From NCBI GenBank assembly GCA_012295275.1, contig CM022671.1:31241250-31303249 (forward strand): a DNA stretch of 62,000 nucleotides, in the 5' to 3' direction. A program made the translations under genes and the position numbers. Shown here in pieces: positions 11,228-23,208 of this stretch; position 1 is the stretch's first letter; each line of letters opens with the position of its first letter. This DNA comes from Chrysomallon squamiferum. Its lineage: Eukaryota > Mollusca > Gastropoda > Neomphalida > Peltospiridae. The notes beneath the pieces were generated by a model, which made no database searches, had not been told where the DNA came from, and saw nothing but the letters and a program-made list of their open reading frames with translations.

Positions 11228-13967
11228 TCATATGGACTCTTGGCTACTCATGGAAGAAGCATCGGAAATTTTGTCACTTCGTGATTTGTCCATAGGCACA
11301 CTGTTCTGCATCCGCATCCAGGGATGTTCGAATATCTGTTCAATGGTTGGACGTTCGGATGGACGGATGGCAAGACATCGGCGAACTAAGTCTTTGACTT
11401 CTGTAAGACAGAAATAATAAACACAAATTTAAAAACAAATACAAACAAAAAGAGATGATCTTATATATATATATATATATGTCTGTGGGTGTGAATTTGT
11501 AATCACTTAAATCTTTTTTTATATCCCAAAAAATATGAGAACTGATAAACAAAATGAAACGTATATATAAATATATTTTGTTACTACTAGTAATTAATAA
11601 ATCTGATTAGTTGATTTTCATTTTAAATAAAAAAAATAAAAATAAAAGATAACTATGTGAAAGGTAGAAAACTTTTAAATGAAATGGATTAACATACCTT
11701 GAGATAATCTGCCTTTGAAAGTAAGTTCAGCCTTCACAATCTGTTCATCCAGTTCAAAGGGTATATTGCCACATACCATGTCGTACAGTAGGATACCCAG
11801 TGACCACACTGTTGCTGAGCGACCATGGTATCTATGGTAACGAATCCATTCTGGAGGGCTGTAGACTCGAGTGCCTGTAAAAACAGGAAAGTAAAAAAAA
11901 ATTGTAAATTTTGTCAAAAAGGAATTTTAAAATTTAAATCATTGTTATGTTATTTTTCTTATTTATACTGTATGTAACATTTTTAATATTCGGTTTTGCA
12001 CATAAATACAACAGTATACAAAAGTATTCCAAGTATGCCATTAGTCAAGGAGACTTTGGGGTCAAATTACCGATCCGACATTGGAAAAACGCAATAACAA
12101 TTTCTAAGCCGCGACAAAAAAAACAACAACAACAAACAAACAAAAAATATATTTTAAAATGCACTTACAAACGCTGGATAATATAAACATTAAATACATC
12201 GATATACTTATACCGATAAGAAATATATTTTTGTTGTTTTTCTTAATTAAAAGATTTATTATTTTTTATTTATTTATTATTATTATTTTATTTTTTGTAA
12301 CTTTTTACAAGACTTATTTTTTTCGCGAATGAACACAACACACAATGACGCAGTGTTATTTCGTGACCCAGTTAGCAGTCATTGATCTCGCCGCCAGCCA
12401 ATCAGACTGCAGCACGATCTATCACTCATGGCAAACATCTTGCAACATTCGGCCAAGTCGAGCGTGGCCCGTAGCCAGAAAATCTAAGCACTGCTTTGTT
12501 TGAGCAACCACATTCCACAGATACTTCCATTATTTTGTTATCAAATTTGCCACAGATATATTTATTTTCAAAATATTATAACAATCAGAACGGCTTTGTA
12601 GTTGTACAACATTCTCGTTGCGAAGCGACAATATGTTTATTAAGGGCGTGTTCTAGTTTTTCGTCTGCGTCTGTTAGTGTTGCTAGTATATTGACGTTAT
12701 TCCACTGATTGTGTATATTAAAACCTAAAGTGTTCGATTCATTATAAACTTGAAGCCACAGATTCTCAATACGCTTTTTTAATTACAGTTGTTCACTATT
12801 TTTTTTTTTTTTTTTTTTTTTTTGCTAATATAAGACTTAAAAAAACATCTTCCCTTCTATGGTAGTTTAGGGCGTGTTCAATACGTTGAATGTAAATAAA
12901 ATGTTACAGCGATTTTGTAATAAAAAAATAAATAACTGTCGGATCGATGTTAGTTTTTAAAATAGAAATTCAATACTTTCGGAACCGCCCGTAGTAGATT
13001 ACTGGACCACTAGAATTTCACTGGTGAAACAATATCGATAGGAACACGCAATTATTTTGCTCAAGTGCCAGTATAAAAGGTAGTAACACAAATAAAATAC
13101 AAATAAAGCAATAATAGCAACACAAGGTATATATCCAGACACTAGAAAATACACAAATGTAAAAAAAATAAAAATAATAAGGATGCTTACCATCGAAACT
13201 ACAATACACAGAATCCCTTAAGAATGCACCAGAACCAAAGTCTATCACTTTGAGCTGTCCACTTTTGTCCACTAGTATATTTTCGTCCTTAATGTCCCTG
13301 TGGACCACTCCGGCTTTGTGTATGTTTGTAACAATGTCAAGAATTTGTGTGAAAAAATCCCTCGCTCTGTCTTCGCCGAGAACAACTTTTTCCGTGATAT
13401 AGTCAAACAGATCCGTCACAGGCTCCGGTCTCTCCATCACAATAATAAAACTGTCCTGTCTTTCGTAGTAATCCAACATCTGAACCACCCCAGGGACGTG
13501 CTGGACCTTCCTTAATAGACAGATCTCCATGGGAACGGTGCACCCATTTAGCTGTAAAAACAATTTTAACAATTTTATATACATGTACGGAGAAACTCGG
13601 TTTTTTAAATTATTTTAGCAATATGCGTGAGAAATATTCTGGAAAGGTAGGTAGAAGAATATTTGGTTAAATTGAGTACAAAAGAAGAAGAAGAAGAAAA
13701 ACAGGTTCAAATCATTGATAGAAATGTACAAGATTGAAAAATTACAAAGTTTTTGCTCACCTGGCCCCATTCTGTAACTTTTGTTTTGGAAATGTGTTTG
13801 ATTGCAACCTGAAAAAATAAAAAAACAAAATAAAATAAACATTTTGTTTTCAAAATAATATACGACATAATATAAAATAATTTATTTTTAAATAAAACGC
13901 GACAGTGTTCTGAAACAAGCTGTGTCAGTCATCGTAAAACACGTTGACATATGTTCCATGTCTGGCA

Positions 13968-14002
<35 letters not shown>

Positions 14003-14234
14003 ACAGCTTGCTTTAGAGAATGAACATGTCTTTCAAAAATTTCGATTTTATACTCGTTTTATACTTTCAAAACATGACTTACTGGAAAATTATCTCGTTT
14101 TCTAAATCCGGAGAACACTGTTCCAAATCCTCCGCTTCCCAAAATGCTTCCAATGCTGTACGTTTTTTCAAAACAATCTTTTTCTTTGGCTGAAATATAA
14201 AACAAGATATTTTATAACACATTGAATTATTATT

Positions 14235-14265
<31 letters not shown>

Positions 14266-14473
14266 TTATTATTATTCTTTTTTTTTCTTCTCTCTCTCTC
14301 TCTCTTTCTGTGGCAAAGTCGAAATCTGTCTCCTGGTAGACATGGAAGTTTTATAACAACAACAACAACACAACAACAATAATAGTAAACGGCAGTTCGT
14401 CCTCACCTTGTCTTTCTTTTTCTGTGTGGAAATTAGCGTTGAATACATTTAATCCAATTTTCCTCGACAACAT
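11228..14473 (-). CDS. PIM: PIM-family serine/threonine kinase (six coding exons)
   Basis: Coding exons run 14473-14407, 14189-14083, 13808-13761, 13551-13191, 11874-11698 and 11400-11228. All have GT donors and AG acceptors, and the phases join to a 310-residue protein (human PIM1 has 313). The start MLSRKIG resembles vertebrate MLLSKI/MLLSKF starts. The glycine loop LGSGGFGTV is at 39-47, the VAIK lysine at 62 and the helix-C glutamate at 83. The hinge is ERPEP at 114-118, with the proline that marks PIM kinases. The catalytic loop HRDIKDEN is at 158-165, DFG at 178-180 and the PPE motif at 201-203. The C-terminus is Ser-rich and ends in SSQESI, most like the PIM3 tail. PIM kinases are constitutively active cytosolic and nuclear kinases controlled mainly by mRNA and protein level. 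Invertebrates usually have one gene, so PIM1/2/3 assignment is not meaningful. All catalytic residues are present. Confidence 0.96.
12300..12720. other. CpG-richer patch inside PIM intron 4
   Basis: This part of the 1.3-kb intron between exons 4 and 5 is visibly less AT-rich. It contains a CCAAT (agccaatcagac near 12400) and several CpGs. No splice-framed ORF stands out. It could be an internal regulatory element or a remnant of inserted DNA. Confidence 0.3.
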
Positions 14474-14599
14474 TGTTATACCGTCTTGTATCAACGGCAA
14501 ACAACAAACGTGGAACTATAACGTGCTAGGTACTAATGATTATATATTCCAACTTATCCAGCGTACTCCAAAACAAGTCTTGTACGTTTGAGCCACTGT

Positions 14600-15110
14600 T
14601 TTGATCTGAGGCCTATTCATTCCACTACCATCCTTGTACTATGAACATTGAACCCCAAACAATGTCAGCGGAGGAATTTAGTTTGATGGTCGTCTGGCTC
14701 CACCCACATTGGCTAACGGCCAAAATACTTCACTTTTAATATTACACCTCGACATGAACGCTGCACGTCGACAGATGCACGTTCCTAATAATGCATTTAT
14801 GTTTAAATTTTTACACCGCGATATTTTTGAATTATTAAAATGCAGACATGGAACTATTTTGCGTATAACTATACCAGGTTTGGATCACTGCCAACTGTCC
14901 TAGGAACTGGCGTACCAAGTAGTGTAGGGCATTCACCACATTCTTCAGCCTCTTGACCAATCAAAAGGCTTCCCGCCTTAAGGATTTAACGCACCCACCA
15001 ATAGTTGTTTTCTCGTTTCATTTACAATCAAACCCGCCATGCAACATCTGGTTTAAGCGGGCAGTAGGTACAAACAAACTGTAACCAGCTTTTCAAGGCG
15101 GGAACCGAAA
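14600..15110. promoter_or_regulatory. Candidate PIM proximal promoter region
   Basis: This lies immediately upstream of the proximal PIM first exon (minus strand). It contains ATTGG at 14708-14712 (CCAAT on the gene strand), CCAAT at 14957-14961 and 14998-15002, and two opposed E2F-like cores, TTCCCGCC at 14970-14977 and GGCGGGAA at 15097-15104. It is clearly less AT-rich than the flanks. The motifs are seen directly; promoter function is inferred. Confidence 0.5.
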
Positions 15111-15119
15111 CAAAGACCA

Positions 15120-17280
15120 TTACCATCACCAAAATCGTTACTCTTTTTCATTATTATTATTATTTTTTTTTTTTTAATCTCCTCTAGATAATGATTTTAA
15201 TAAAATTAAAGCAAGTAAATTGCATTTATAAAGTTGTAGTAATTGTGTTCTCAGTAAGCTGTCATCTAATGAATGATTTTTATAACGAAACATTGAAAAC
15301 GAGAAAAAAAGCATTACATGTAATAAATAAGGATAACATATGGCTTTTCTTCCACAACTTTGCATGTCTATATTCGGGTGGGGCAATGTGTGTCCTTTTT
15401 TGGCCGTCAGACTTTCATCGAATGTTTTACAATCACCGAAACGGTGCCCCCCACCTTTTTATAAAATCCTGGATCCGCCCATGTTCAATATATATATATA
15501 TATATATTCATTAATAACAAGTATTTCAATAAAATGCCAAGTAAGTGCAGACATATTGGTCAAAATCGATTGTTTATCGTATATCATATAAATAATAATA
15601 ATAATAATAAATGAAAAATGATATTCATTGCATAAAAACATTAAAGTAATATATCATTTCTTGTTTAAATAAAAATGTATGCACTCTGAATTTACATTAT
15701 TTATTTATTTATTTATTTAAAAAAAAAAAAAAAAATTAACCACCTAAAAAATCTTCTGTTCACTAATTTCTAGGAATTTCCGCCCCCACCAGGTACGACG
15801 TTCAACAAGCTGAATAGCTCGTCTCTTCTGAACGCATTGTCCTTCGAGTAATTTTTTCTTTCCCGGGATTAGGATTGTACGCATTCCTCACGATTTATTC
15901 CACGAATTATTTGCGCGCGGTCACAGATACTGCGCCGTGTCGGAGCAGACGTGGAAAGTGTCGACTGAGTGTGCGGCAGACGCGATAGAATATGTACAAA
16001 CACGTTACTGCATGTTCACTTTAAACCTGTATAAACTATAATCGTTTTCATTTATTGATTTTGTTGTTATACTGATTTCTTTTTTTTTAAATTATTATTT
16101 TTTTTTTTTACTTCAGTATAATTTGTCGACGTTTATTTTTGTTCAGTGTTTTCAAAATTTGTTTATCGTTTGATTTAGATTCTTAGATTTTGTAGTTTTT
16201 GTTCTGCTTTATTTTACATTTTAAAAGAAGCGATAAAGAAACCGTATGCTTGCTGTATGCCCACTATAATTTAAACTGTTAGGCAATGAATTCTTCTTTG
16301 AATTGTTCGTCATTAAGTGTTATATTAATTCGATACTATTTTTTAATGGTTGATGCATTCAGTTGATTTGCCCATCCTCTCAGTATCAAGGAGAAAATTT
16401 GTTTAAAATTTTTTTTTTTTTTAAAAAAAACACATAAAAAATCCCACGTTGAACATATTTTCACATCGACCCAGCAGCAGCAACGCCCACGTATATGGCG
16501 ACACGTTACAGGTATCGATTTTTCGTAAATTTCGCGATTAACAATGCAGTACTGTTTCAGCTCACCGAAATATCCATTACCAGCAAATAGTGTATTTAAA
16601 AATATATATATATATATATTGTTGTTTTTAAAAAATTCATTTTTAATTTTATTTATTAGTTTGGTGGGTTTTTTGTTTTTTACTTTTTTTAGGGTGTTTG
16701 TAAATATGTTTTTTCAGTCTTGGGGTCTCTGTTTTGCATGATTCTCGAATTCATTAATAAAAACAGATCAATGTGGTTGCTCTGCAACGTTCGTACAGGT
16801 TGTTAGTTGGAACGAACACGTAACCAAGGACGTTGTCACAACACCGGCGCCAACTGCGACGTCGTTTACAACGTAACCATGCGTCTTCGGCGCAGTAAAC
16901 GAAAACGCGCTCAGCTACCCGGCGCTTTTCCCACGGGTAGATGTTTTCGCAGGAATGTTCGGGGTGTATATAAGTAGTAGCTATTTTTAGAAAGGTAAAC
17001 AAGACCCGCTAGTAACTGGTTCGGCGGGCGGGGTTCACTTGTCGTCTGCATGAATGAGTGTTTATGGCGGTTAAAAACTCGCAGACAAAATGCGCGATAT
17101 AAAGCGGACTGTCAACAATACAAACGAAACAGTATAAAAGGTGACTGGAAAAAAAATAAAAAAAAAAAAAAAAAAAAAAATAAATAAATAAAAAATTGAT
17201 AATATAGCAAATATAATTCGGCTCGATTTATTGTTATTCCGCAGACGTAAATCAAAAACACCTGGTTTTATGTAGCTCGA
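15120..17280. other. Non-coding DNA upstream of PIM
   Basis: AT-rich with AT, TTTA and poly(T/A) repeats. Two CpG-richer islands lie at 15780-15990 and 16780-17040; the second includes a TATATAA near 16970. No ORF here has convincing splice signals or a recognisable domain. Confidence 0.6.
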
Positions 17281-19942
17281 GCGAAATGTTATGTAACAGC
17301 AGGCGTGGTTTATTGCTGCTAGCATTTCCACAACCAGGACGTAACCAGTCTGAACACAATGGCGACGTTGTACGCGGAACATGTCGACGACGACAGCGCG
17401 TTCGGCCAATCACCAGAGGCCGTTTTGTAAGCAGGAAAAAATCACTTGTTTACACTGCCGTCTTTTCAAAAGTTTAAATGCAACCATCGCCGTTGACGAT
17501 AAAATAATGTTTGCTTTTCGTCATTATAATATTAATCATATAATGTTGTTTATAATGTTAAATTGTTACTGATGATTTATTTTAATAAATACGAGGTATT
17601 TATCAGATTTGATTCATTAAATATATAAACTAGGAACACTAAAGTAATAATAGCAATAACAACAATAATAACAATAATAACAATAACAATAACAATAATA
17701 ATAATAAAATCTTGTTACGACAGAAAACACTAATCACTGCTCTATTCTGCCACAGTTGCATGCACTTATGTAAAACATGTAGCAAATATATCAAAGGACA
17801 TTTACTTTTAATACTTCAAAAACAATTTCTTATCATTGCCTGTCAAATATGGTCAGTTTTCCTGAATGCCACAAACGAAAAAGCTGTCGTCTTACTCTTA
17901 TTCAATTATAAGCCTTCGGTGAAGGCTTAGAACTGAATATTTTGAAGAATCAAAATATTATCCACACGGTTACACAGTTTAAATGATAATAATAATAACA
18001 ACAACAAAACAAATATTTTTGTTATTATCTATTTCGATTAATAAATATATTTTTTTTTTTTTTTTTTTTTTAGATAATTTTGATTACGTCTGCACCAGTT
18101 ATCTCCCTTGTACGTTGAAAGTTTGTGTAAGACAAGGTTCGCAGAGTTGTCTTTCCTGATGTTATAAAAATTAGTTTTCACTTGTGTGCGTGTATGTATG
18201 ACACATACATACACGCGCGCGCACGCACACATATCAGATCTCATAATAACATTTCTAAATATACGTGAAAAACTGCGAATGACGAACAACTGACGTAAAA
18301 GGAGTAACTTTTCCTACTGTGGTACGATTAACCCTTTGAAACTGAAACACAGAGTAAGGCAGGTTTAATTATGGCCAAGGCACATTTCTGACCTCCAAGT
18401 TTATTATGATTTACAGTCACTATACTTTTGTCTATGCTTCTGCAACTTATGTGCTATGAACAGAACTTTCCCATCTTTCGTTAGATCAATAAGTAAGTAA
18501 TCATCCATTTATGGACATAAGCCCTACAATCTAAAGATACACAGGCAGACAAAAGCCTACAGTGGGGAGTGGGGGAATTCTACAACTGTTAAATATTTTC
18601 CCTGACATCTAATTATAAAAATCATGGAACTTATTTAATTAGTTATTCGTTCAAGTAAACTGTGTATAATCAGCTTTAACAACTAACTAACTGTAAAAGT
18701 AATCCTCACAATTTGCAAACTTTAGTTAAAAACGAAATGATTTTTGTCAAGAAATTATAGTATTCTGTAACTTTCGGCAGATTTCGTCAGCTTTAGTTTG
18801 TTATTTTCGGAAATTATATTCAATTTTCAAAACGGCGAAATTCCCCCAAATGAACCAACGTACATTATTTCATTTCATGTCTTGTGACTGTGATACAAAA
18901 TTTTCTCATCAAATTATACTTTTCATCTTAATTGTGATCATTATCATCAGCTATTTCGTAGTAATAATGTTGAATCAAACACAAATATGAAATTGATAAT
19001 TATTCACTATTATGCTGATATTGATAAAAGAGATGTAGTATTAATGTTTTAATAAAGTAGTTTGCAAAGTTGCTTTTTGTTTTCTTGGGGGGGGGTCTCC
19101 TACTATATATTTCATCTGGAGGGGCTTTTGTCCTACCTTGTTATTTTCTTGGTGTCGGGGGCGCTTTTGTTCTGCATCCGCCATTTACATGTAGATTATA
19201 ACAGTAACAAATTAACTTGATTGAAAAAACGTGCATTTCGAGCTTTGACAGGTTAGTGTTATCAGTGGGGTGCAGAAGTCTGGTGATGCCCAGGGCCAAC
19301 CCCTTGATTGTATGCCCCAAAGACTCAAGTATAAGGCCTAGTACTGAGAAATATTATGATAAAGGAAGGTATTTTGAATATGTAAACACAGACGAAACAT
19401 AAAATAAACACTTTATTCGTTTAAATATGTATCAGTCTGATTGGGTGTCCCGCTCCCCATTTGGATGGCCAGAGCCACCTCCCCTTCGCCCCACCCCCTC
19501 TGCACGCCACTGAATTATTTCTTTATTACTACAGAGTAAGGTTATTAGCAACCTGTAACATGCAGATTATAAAATCAATTATTACGTTCGGCAGAAAAAA
19601 AAAACAATAAGAAAAAAGATTAATACGTGGAAACAAGAAAAGGAGTGTGTGTTTTATATACTACATCACTTGGGGCAATTCTGGGCCCCAGGAATGGGGA
19701 TAAATCTGCACCGCCATATGTGATGGTTGAAATCTGTCAATTTTGGCAATGATATAGTCCATTTTAAAACTTTTTATTTTTTTTTTTTTTTTTATTTTTT
19801 TTTTTTTTTAAAGTTAATGGAATCTTTTAGGAGTTTGACACTGAACTGTCCTATTGCAACGTGGTTCGAGACCAGAGCGAGGACAGGGAAGCCAGGATGG
19901 GAGGTGACATGAGCCTAAAGAAAGCCGCCAAGTCGACTGTCC

Positions 19943-20660
19943 ACTGAAAAGTCACACAAAATGTTGTAAGAGAGTTGAAAAGACACACAAAGTGCTGTAC
20001 GAGAGTTGAAAAGTCACACAAAGTGCTGTACGAGAGTTGAAAAGTCACACAAAGTGCTGTACGAGAGTTGAAAAGTCACACAAAATACTGTACGAGAGTT
20101 GAAAAGTAACACAAAATACTGTACGAGAGTTGAAAAGTCACACAAAGTGCTGTACGAGAGTTGAAAAGTCACACAAAGTGCTGTACGAGAGTTGAAAAGT
20201 CACACAAAGTTCTGTACGAGAGTTGAAAAGTCACACAAAATACTGTACGTTTGTTGAAAAGTCACACAAAGTGCTGTACGAGTGTTGAAAAGTCACACAA
20301 AGTTCTGTACGAGAGTTGAAAAGTCACACAAAGTACTGTACGAGAGTTGAAAAGACACACAAAATACTGTACGAGAGTTGAAAAGACACACAAAGTACTG
20401 TACGAGTGTTGAAAAGACACACAAAGTTCTGTACGAGAGTTGAAAAGTCACACAAAGTTCTGTACGAGAGTTGAAAAGTCACACAAAGTGCTGTACGAGA
20501 GTTGAAAAGTCACACAAAGTACTGTACGAGAGTTGAAAAGTCACACAAAGTGCTGTACGAGAGTTGAAAAGTCACACAAAGTACTGTACGAGAGTTGAAA
20601 AGTCACACAAAGTGCTGTACGAGAGTTGAAAAGTCACACAAAGTACTATACGAGTGTTGC
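19943..20660. repeat. 31-bp minisatellite, about 23 copies
   Basis: A head-to-tail array of a 31-base unit made of three recurring blocks: gagagttgaaaag, tcacacaaa and gtgctgtac. Copies differ mainly at the variable pair before ctgtac (gtg, tac or gtt forms) and at tcacac versus acacac. Because 31 is not a multiple of 3, no reading frame runs through the array. There are no unique spacers between copies. Confidence 0.97.
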
Positions 20661-20816
20661 AGAGAACGTCGACACACAACGAGTTATTCAAGTGAATTTA
20701 CTACTCAAAATCGTCACGGATCAACCTGACAACACCACCAGTGCATGCAGCTATAGTGAAGCAAAAATTTAATATATATATATATATATATCACGGATCA
20801 ACCTGACAACACCACC

Positions 20817-20928
20817 ATGTATGTATGTATGTATGTATGTATGTATGTATGTATGTATGTATGTATGTATGTATGTATGTATGTATGTATGTATGTATGT
20901 ATGTATGTGTGTATGTATGTATGTATGT
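20817..20928. repeat. (ATGT)n tetranucleotide tract
   Basis: About 28 near-perfect copies of a four-base unit, with one single-base interruption near the right end. It sits directly after the second copy of a 26-base duplicated segment. Confidence 0.95.
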
Positions 20929-21240
20929 ACGTACGTACATAGCAGGCCCACCATTACTTACAGCTTACAACGAGTTCACCTGCCATTTGTCAGCAACGGT
21001 AGCAATATCTGTCACCTGTTCATTTAGTGAACTTCGTTTTGTACAATAAATTAAACAGACACTTTAATTTTATTTTGTATTGCTAGTAAAATAATGTTAA
21101 TTTATTTGATACAATTAGTTTGAATATTGTACATTTTCTGTTCCAATTACACCGGATCCAGCCATCTGTTTCATAAATGCTGGGAAGGCCACTGATATAC
21201 ATAGATGCATACATATACATATACATATACATATATACAC

Positions 21241-21242
<2 letters not shown>

Positions 21243-21283
<41 letters not shown>
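21243..21283. repeat. (TG)n microsatellite
   Basis: A perfect TG array preceded by an imperfect ATACAT hexanucleotide run. Confidence 0.95.
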
Positions 21284-21284
<1 letters not shown>

Positions 21285-21659
21285 ATTAATTGTCGTTTTC
21301 TTTTGTCTGTACAGTTGAATGGAAAAGGAGGCCATGTTTTTTCTCTTTGTTTGTAAAAGAAAACGATGCATTTTTTTTTCTTATTTACCATGTGGTGTAT
21401 TAAACTTTATAAAATAATGTTTTGCAATGATGAACACATAGGTGCTATGTAGGTGCTACTGTTTTCTAAATAGCGTTTGTTTAACTGGATTCGCACATTT
21501 TTTAAAATTTTATTATTATTATTATTATTATCATCATCATCATAAACAGCCAACAGTAAAAATAAAGATCCATTAAATAAATAAATACATAAATATATAA
21601 AAATAATATTAACATTTTTAAAAAGTAAAAAATGAATAAAATAATTTAGAATATTACGG

Positions 21660-21783
21660 CCAGTGGCTTACACGTTCACGCCAACAAGAAGAAAACAATG
21701 GACGGACAAAAGAACAGACGCCAGTCTGCTTGGACATCGAGTGAACGACGGAGTTTTCACTGACAATATACGTAAGCCACTGG
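21660..21783. mobile_element. Possible MITE-like element with 12-bp terminal inverted repeats
   Basis: CCAGTGGCTTAC at 21660-21671 and its exact reverse complement at 21772-21783 bracket 124 bp of less AT-rich DNA. A second, inner 7-bp inverted pair (CGTTCAC at 21673-21679 and GTGAACG at 21741-21747) is offset inside. No clear target-site duplication is seen and there is no coding capacity. A chance inverted repeat is possible. Confidence 0.35.
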
Positions 21784-22451
21784 ATACTAGCTAAATATAT
21801 AGCATTATAGGAGTTTAAATAAGATGTTATATTTGATGCATACATCAAAATCATTTGCATATTTCGAATATATTCAAGTAATAAATCAAAATCAAATATA
21901 CAAGTGTATGTATAGAAGATGGGTAATGTTAATGTTGATTGTTTCAAATATCTTAAGAGTATTTTATAATATGAAAACGGAGAAAGAAAAAGAAGGAAAA
22001 CGAGTGAAAGAAACAGTCGAAAATAGACTGAAGAAAGAAGGATTGAAAAAGAGGGAAAGAAAGAAAATAAAAGAATAAAAAGATCAAAAGAACGAGAATA
22101 AGTACAAAATAATAATAATAATAATAAAATAAATATATAAAAATCAAATAAAACACCAACACGAAAAGAAGATGGACCTTTTTCATAAAATGAAACTTTA
22201 AAAATCAAATAGAAAAAATAACCCAAAACAAAATCAAATAAAACAAAAGAAAAAAAAATCTAATTATTTGACAATACAGAAAGTAAGAAAGTAAGAAATG
22301 AAAACGTAAAACAAGACCAAACAAAAATTTACAATCATCTCTAATCAGCACTCACTAATTTACAGTACGCCGTGCCTCACAATCTCGTAAATCTACATCG
22401 AACAACTAAATTTAAAAAAAAACAAAAAACAACAGGATCTGCAAAACTCAC

Positions 22452-22590
22452 CGAAATCCGCTGACATTCGACACGACGTGCACGACGACTGCAGTCGAGT
22501 CTCCGCCATCACGTAGTGTTGCTGTATATCCGAGAAATCTTTCTCATGCATTCCAACGAAGGACGAAGGTACGCAGTAACTATTAAACAT
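22452..22590 (-). CDS. Candidate alternative distal first exon of PIM
   Basis: An open frame from ATG at 22590 encodes 46 residues plus one base, beginning MFNSYCVPSSFVG and ending SCRMSADF, before a strong donor G|GTGAGT at 22451. The donor phase (one base carried) is the same as that of the proximal PIM first exon. Splicing onto the exon starting at 14189 would therefore stay in frame and give a 334-residue kinase with a different N-terminus. Three CCAAT boxes (on the gene strand) lie 160-345 bp upstream. No other minus-strand exon that it could join is recognisable in between. It might instead be a first exon of an unrecognised gene or a chance ORF with a donor. Confidence 0.4.
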
Positions 22591-22749
22591 TTTCCGAAGT
22601 TTGTAAAATCCAAAACAAAAAAGCCCGCAGTCACGACCTTAACGTTATCGAATCTTGTTAACTAAAGGCAGCCAAGCAACTTGCAGCGGTCTTTTTTAAT
22701 TGTCCGAGCAGAAACAACACGCTGCACTAATTAACCCTTTCTCCGCAAT

Positions 22750-22940
22750 CGATTGGGGCAGAAATATTTCTGGAATGTTCATTGGCTGCACTTCTATGCA
22801 TTTTTTTTTTTTAGTTTTTTTTTTTTTTTTTGTTTCGCATTTGTTTGCAGGGCGGTTAATGACCTTGAAATATACACTTCATAATGAGGTGTGAAAAAAA
22901 AAAAAAAAAGAAAAAAGGTAAGCCTTCTGTGATTGGTTGC
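22750..22940 (-). promoter_or_regulatory. CCAAT-box cluster upstream of the 22.59-kb exon
   Basis: ATTGG occurs at 22752-22756, 22781-22785 and 22932-22936, that is, CCAAT on the minus strand in the correct orientation and distance for a promoter feeding the exon at 22590. Confidence 0.4.
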
Positions 22941-23018
22941 TTAGTGATGCGCTTGTGTGTGAGAATCAATGTTTAATGAGTGACACCAATTTTTTAGAAA
23001 TAATAATATTTAAAAATA

Positions 23019-23055
<37 letters not shown>

Positions 23056-23134
23056 CAAATCAGTATTTTCACTGGGTGCGTGAGTATGTCTGTGTATATA
23101 TATACATACATACCTATACACACATGCACACGCA

Positions 23135-23138
<4 letters not shown>

Positions 23139-23205
<67 letters not shown>
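23139..23205. repeat. (GA)n microsatellite
   Basis: A perfect GA array of about 67 bp. Confidence 0.95.

Positions 23206-23208
<3 letters not shown>

Larger units (their letters stand above)
17360..22450. other. Repeat-rich DNA between the two candidate PIM first exons
   Basis: It contains a possible orphan first exon (17360-17426, plus), AAT/AAC trinucleotide repeats (17640-17706), poly(T) (about 18050-18072), a 31-bp minisatellite (19943-20660), an ATGT tetranucleotide tract (20817-20928), a TG tract (21243-21283) and a 124-bp inverted-repeat element (21660-21783). 18300-19520 is moderately complex single-copy-looking DNA in which I recognise nothing. If the 22.5-kb exon belongs to PIM, this whole stretch is intron. 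Confidence 0.6.

Noticed and set aside
15465-15482. ggatccgccc motif, shared in inverted form near 11106-11118
   Set aside because: The shared stretch is about ten bases, too short to call two copies of an element.
19217-19402. 61-codon ORF in moderately complex DNA
   Set aside because: Short, no domain and no splice context; the surrounding G-rich phrases look like an old dispersed element.
19862-19872. GGTTCGAGACC, a perfect tRNA B-box
   Set aside because: No A-box lies at the right distance upstream and no stems form. It may be chance or the end of an eroded element next to the minisatellite.
19943-20660. Regular 31-bp repeats resembling a CRISPR array
   Set aside because: The units are directly contiguous with no unique spacers, no cas genes are present, and the genome is clearly animal. 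It is a minisatellite.
21654-22226. 190-codon minus-strand ORF
   Set aside because: Phe/Leu/Tyr-rich translation of AT-rich repeats, overlapping the inverted-repeat element; not protein-like.
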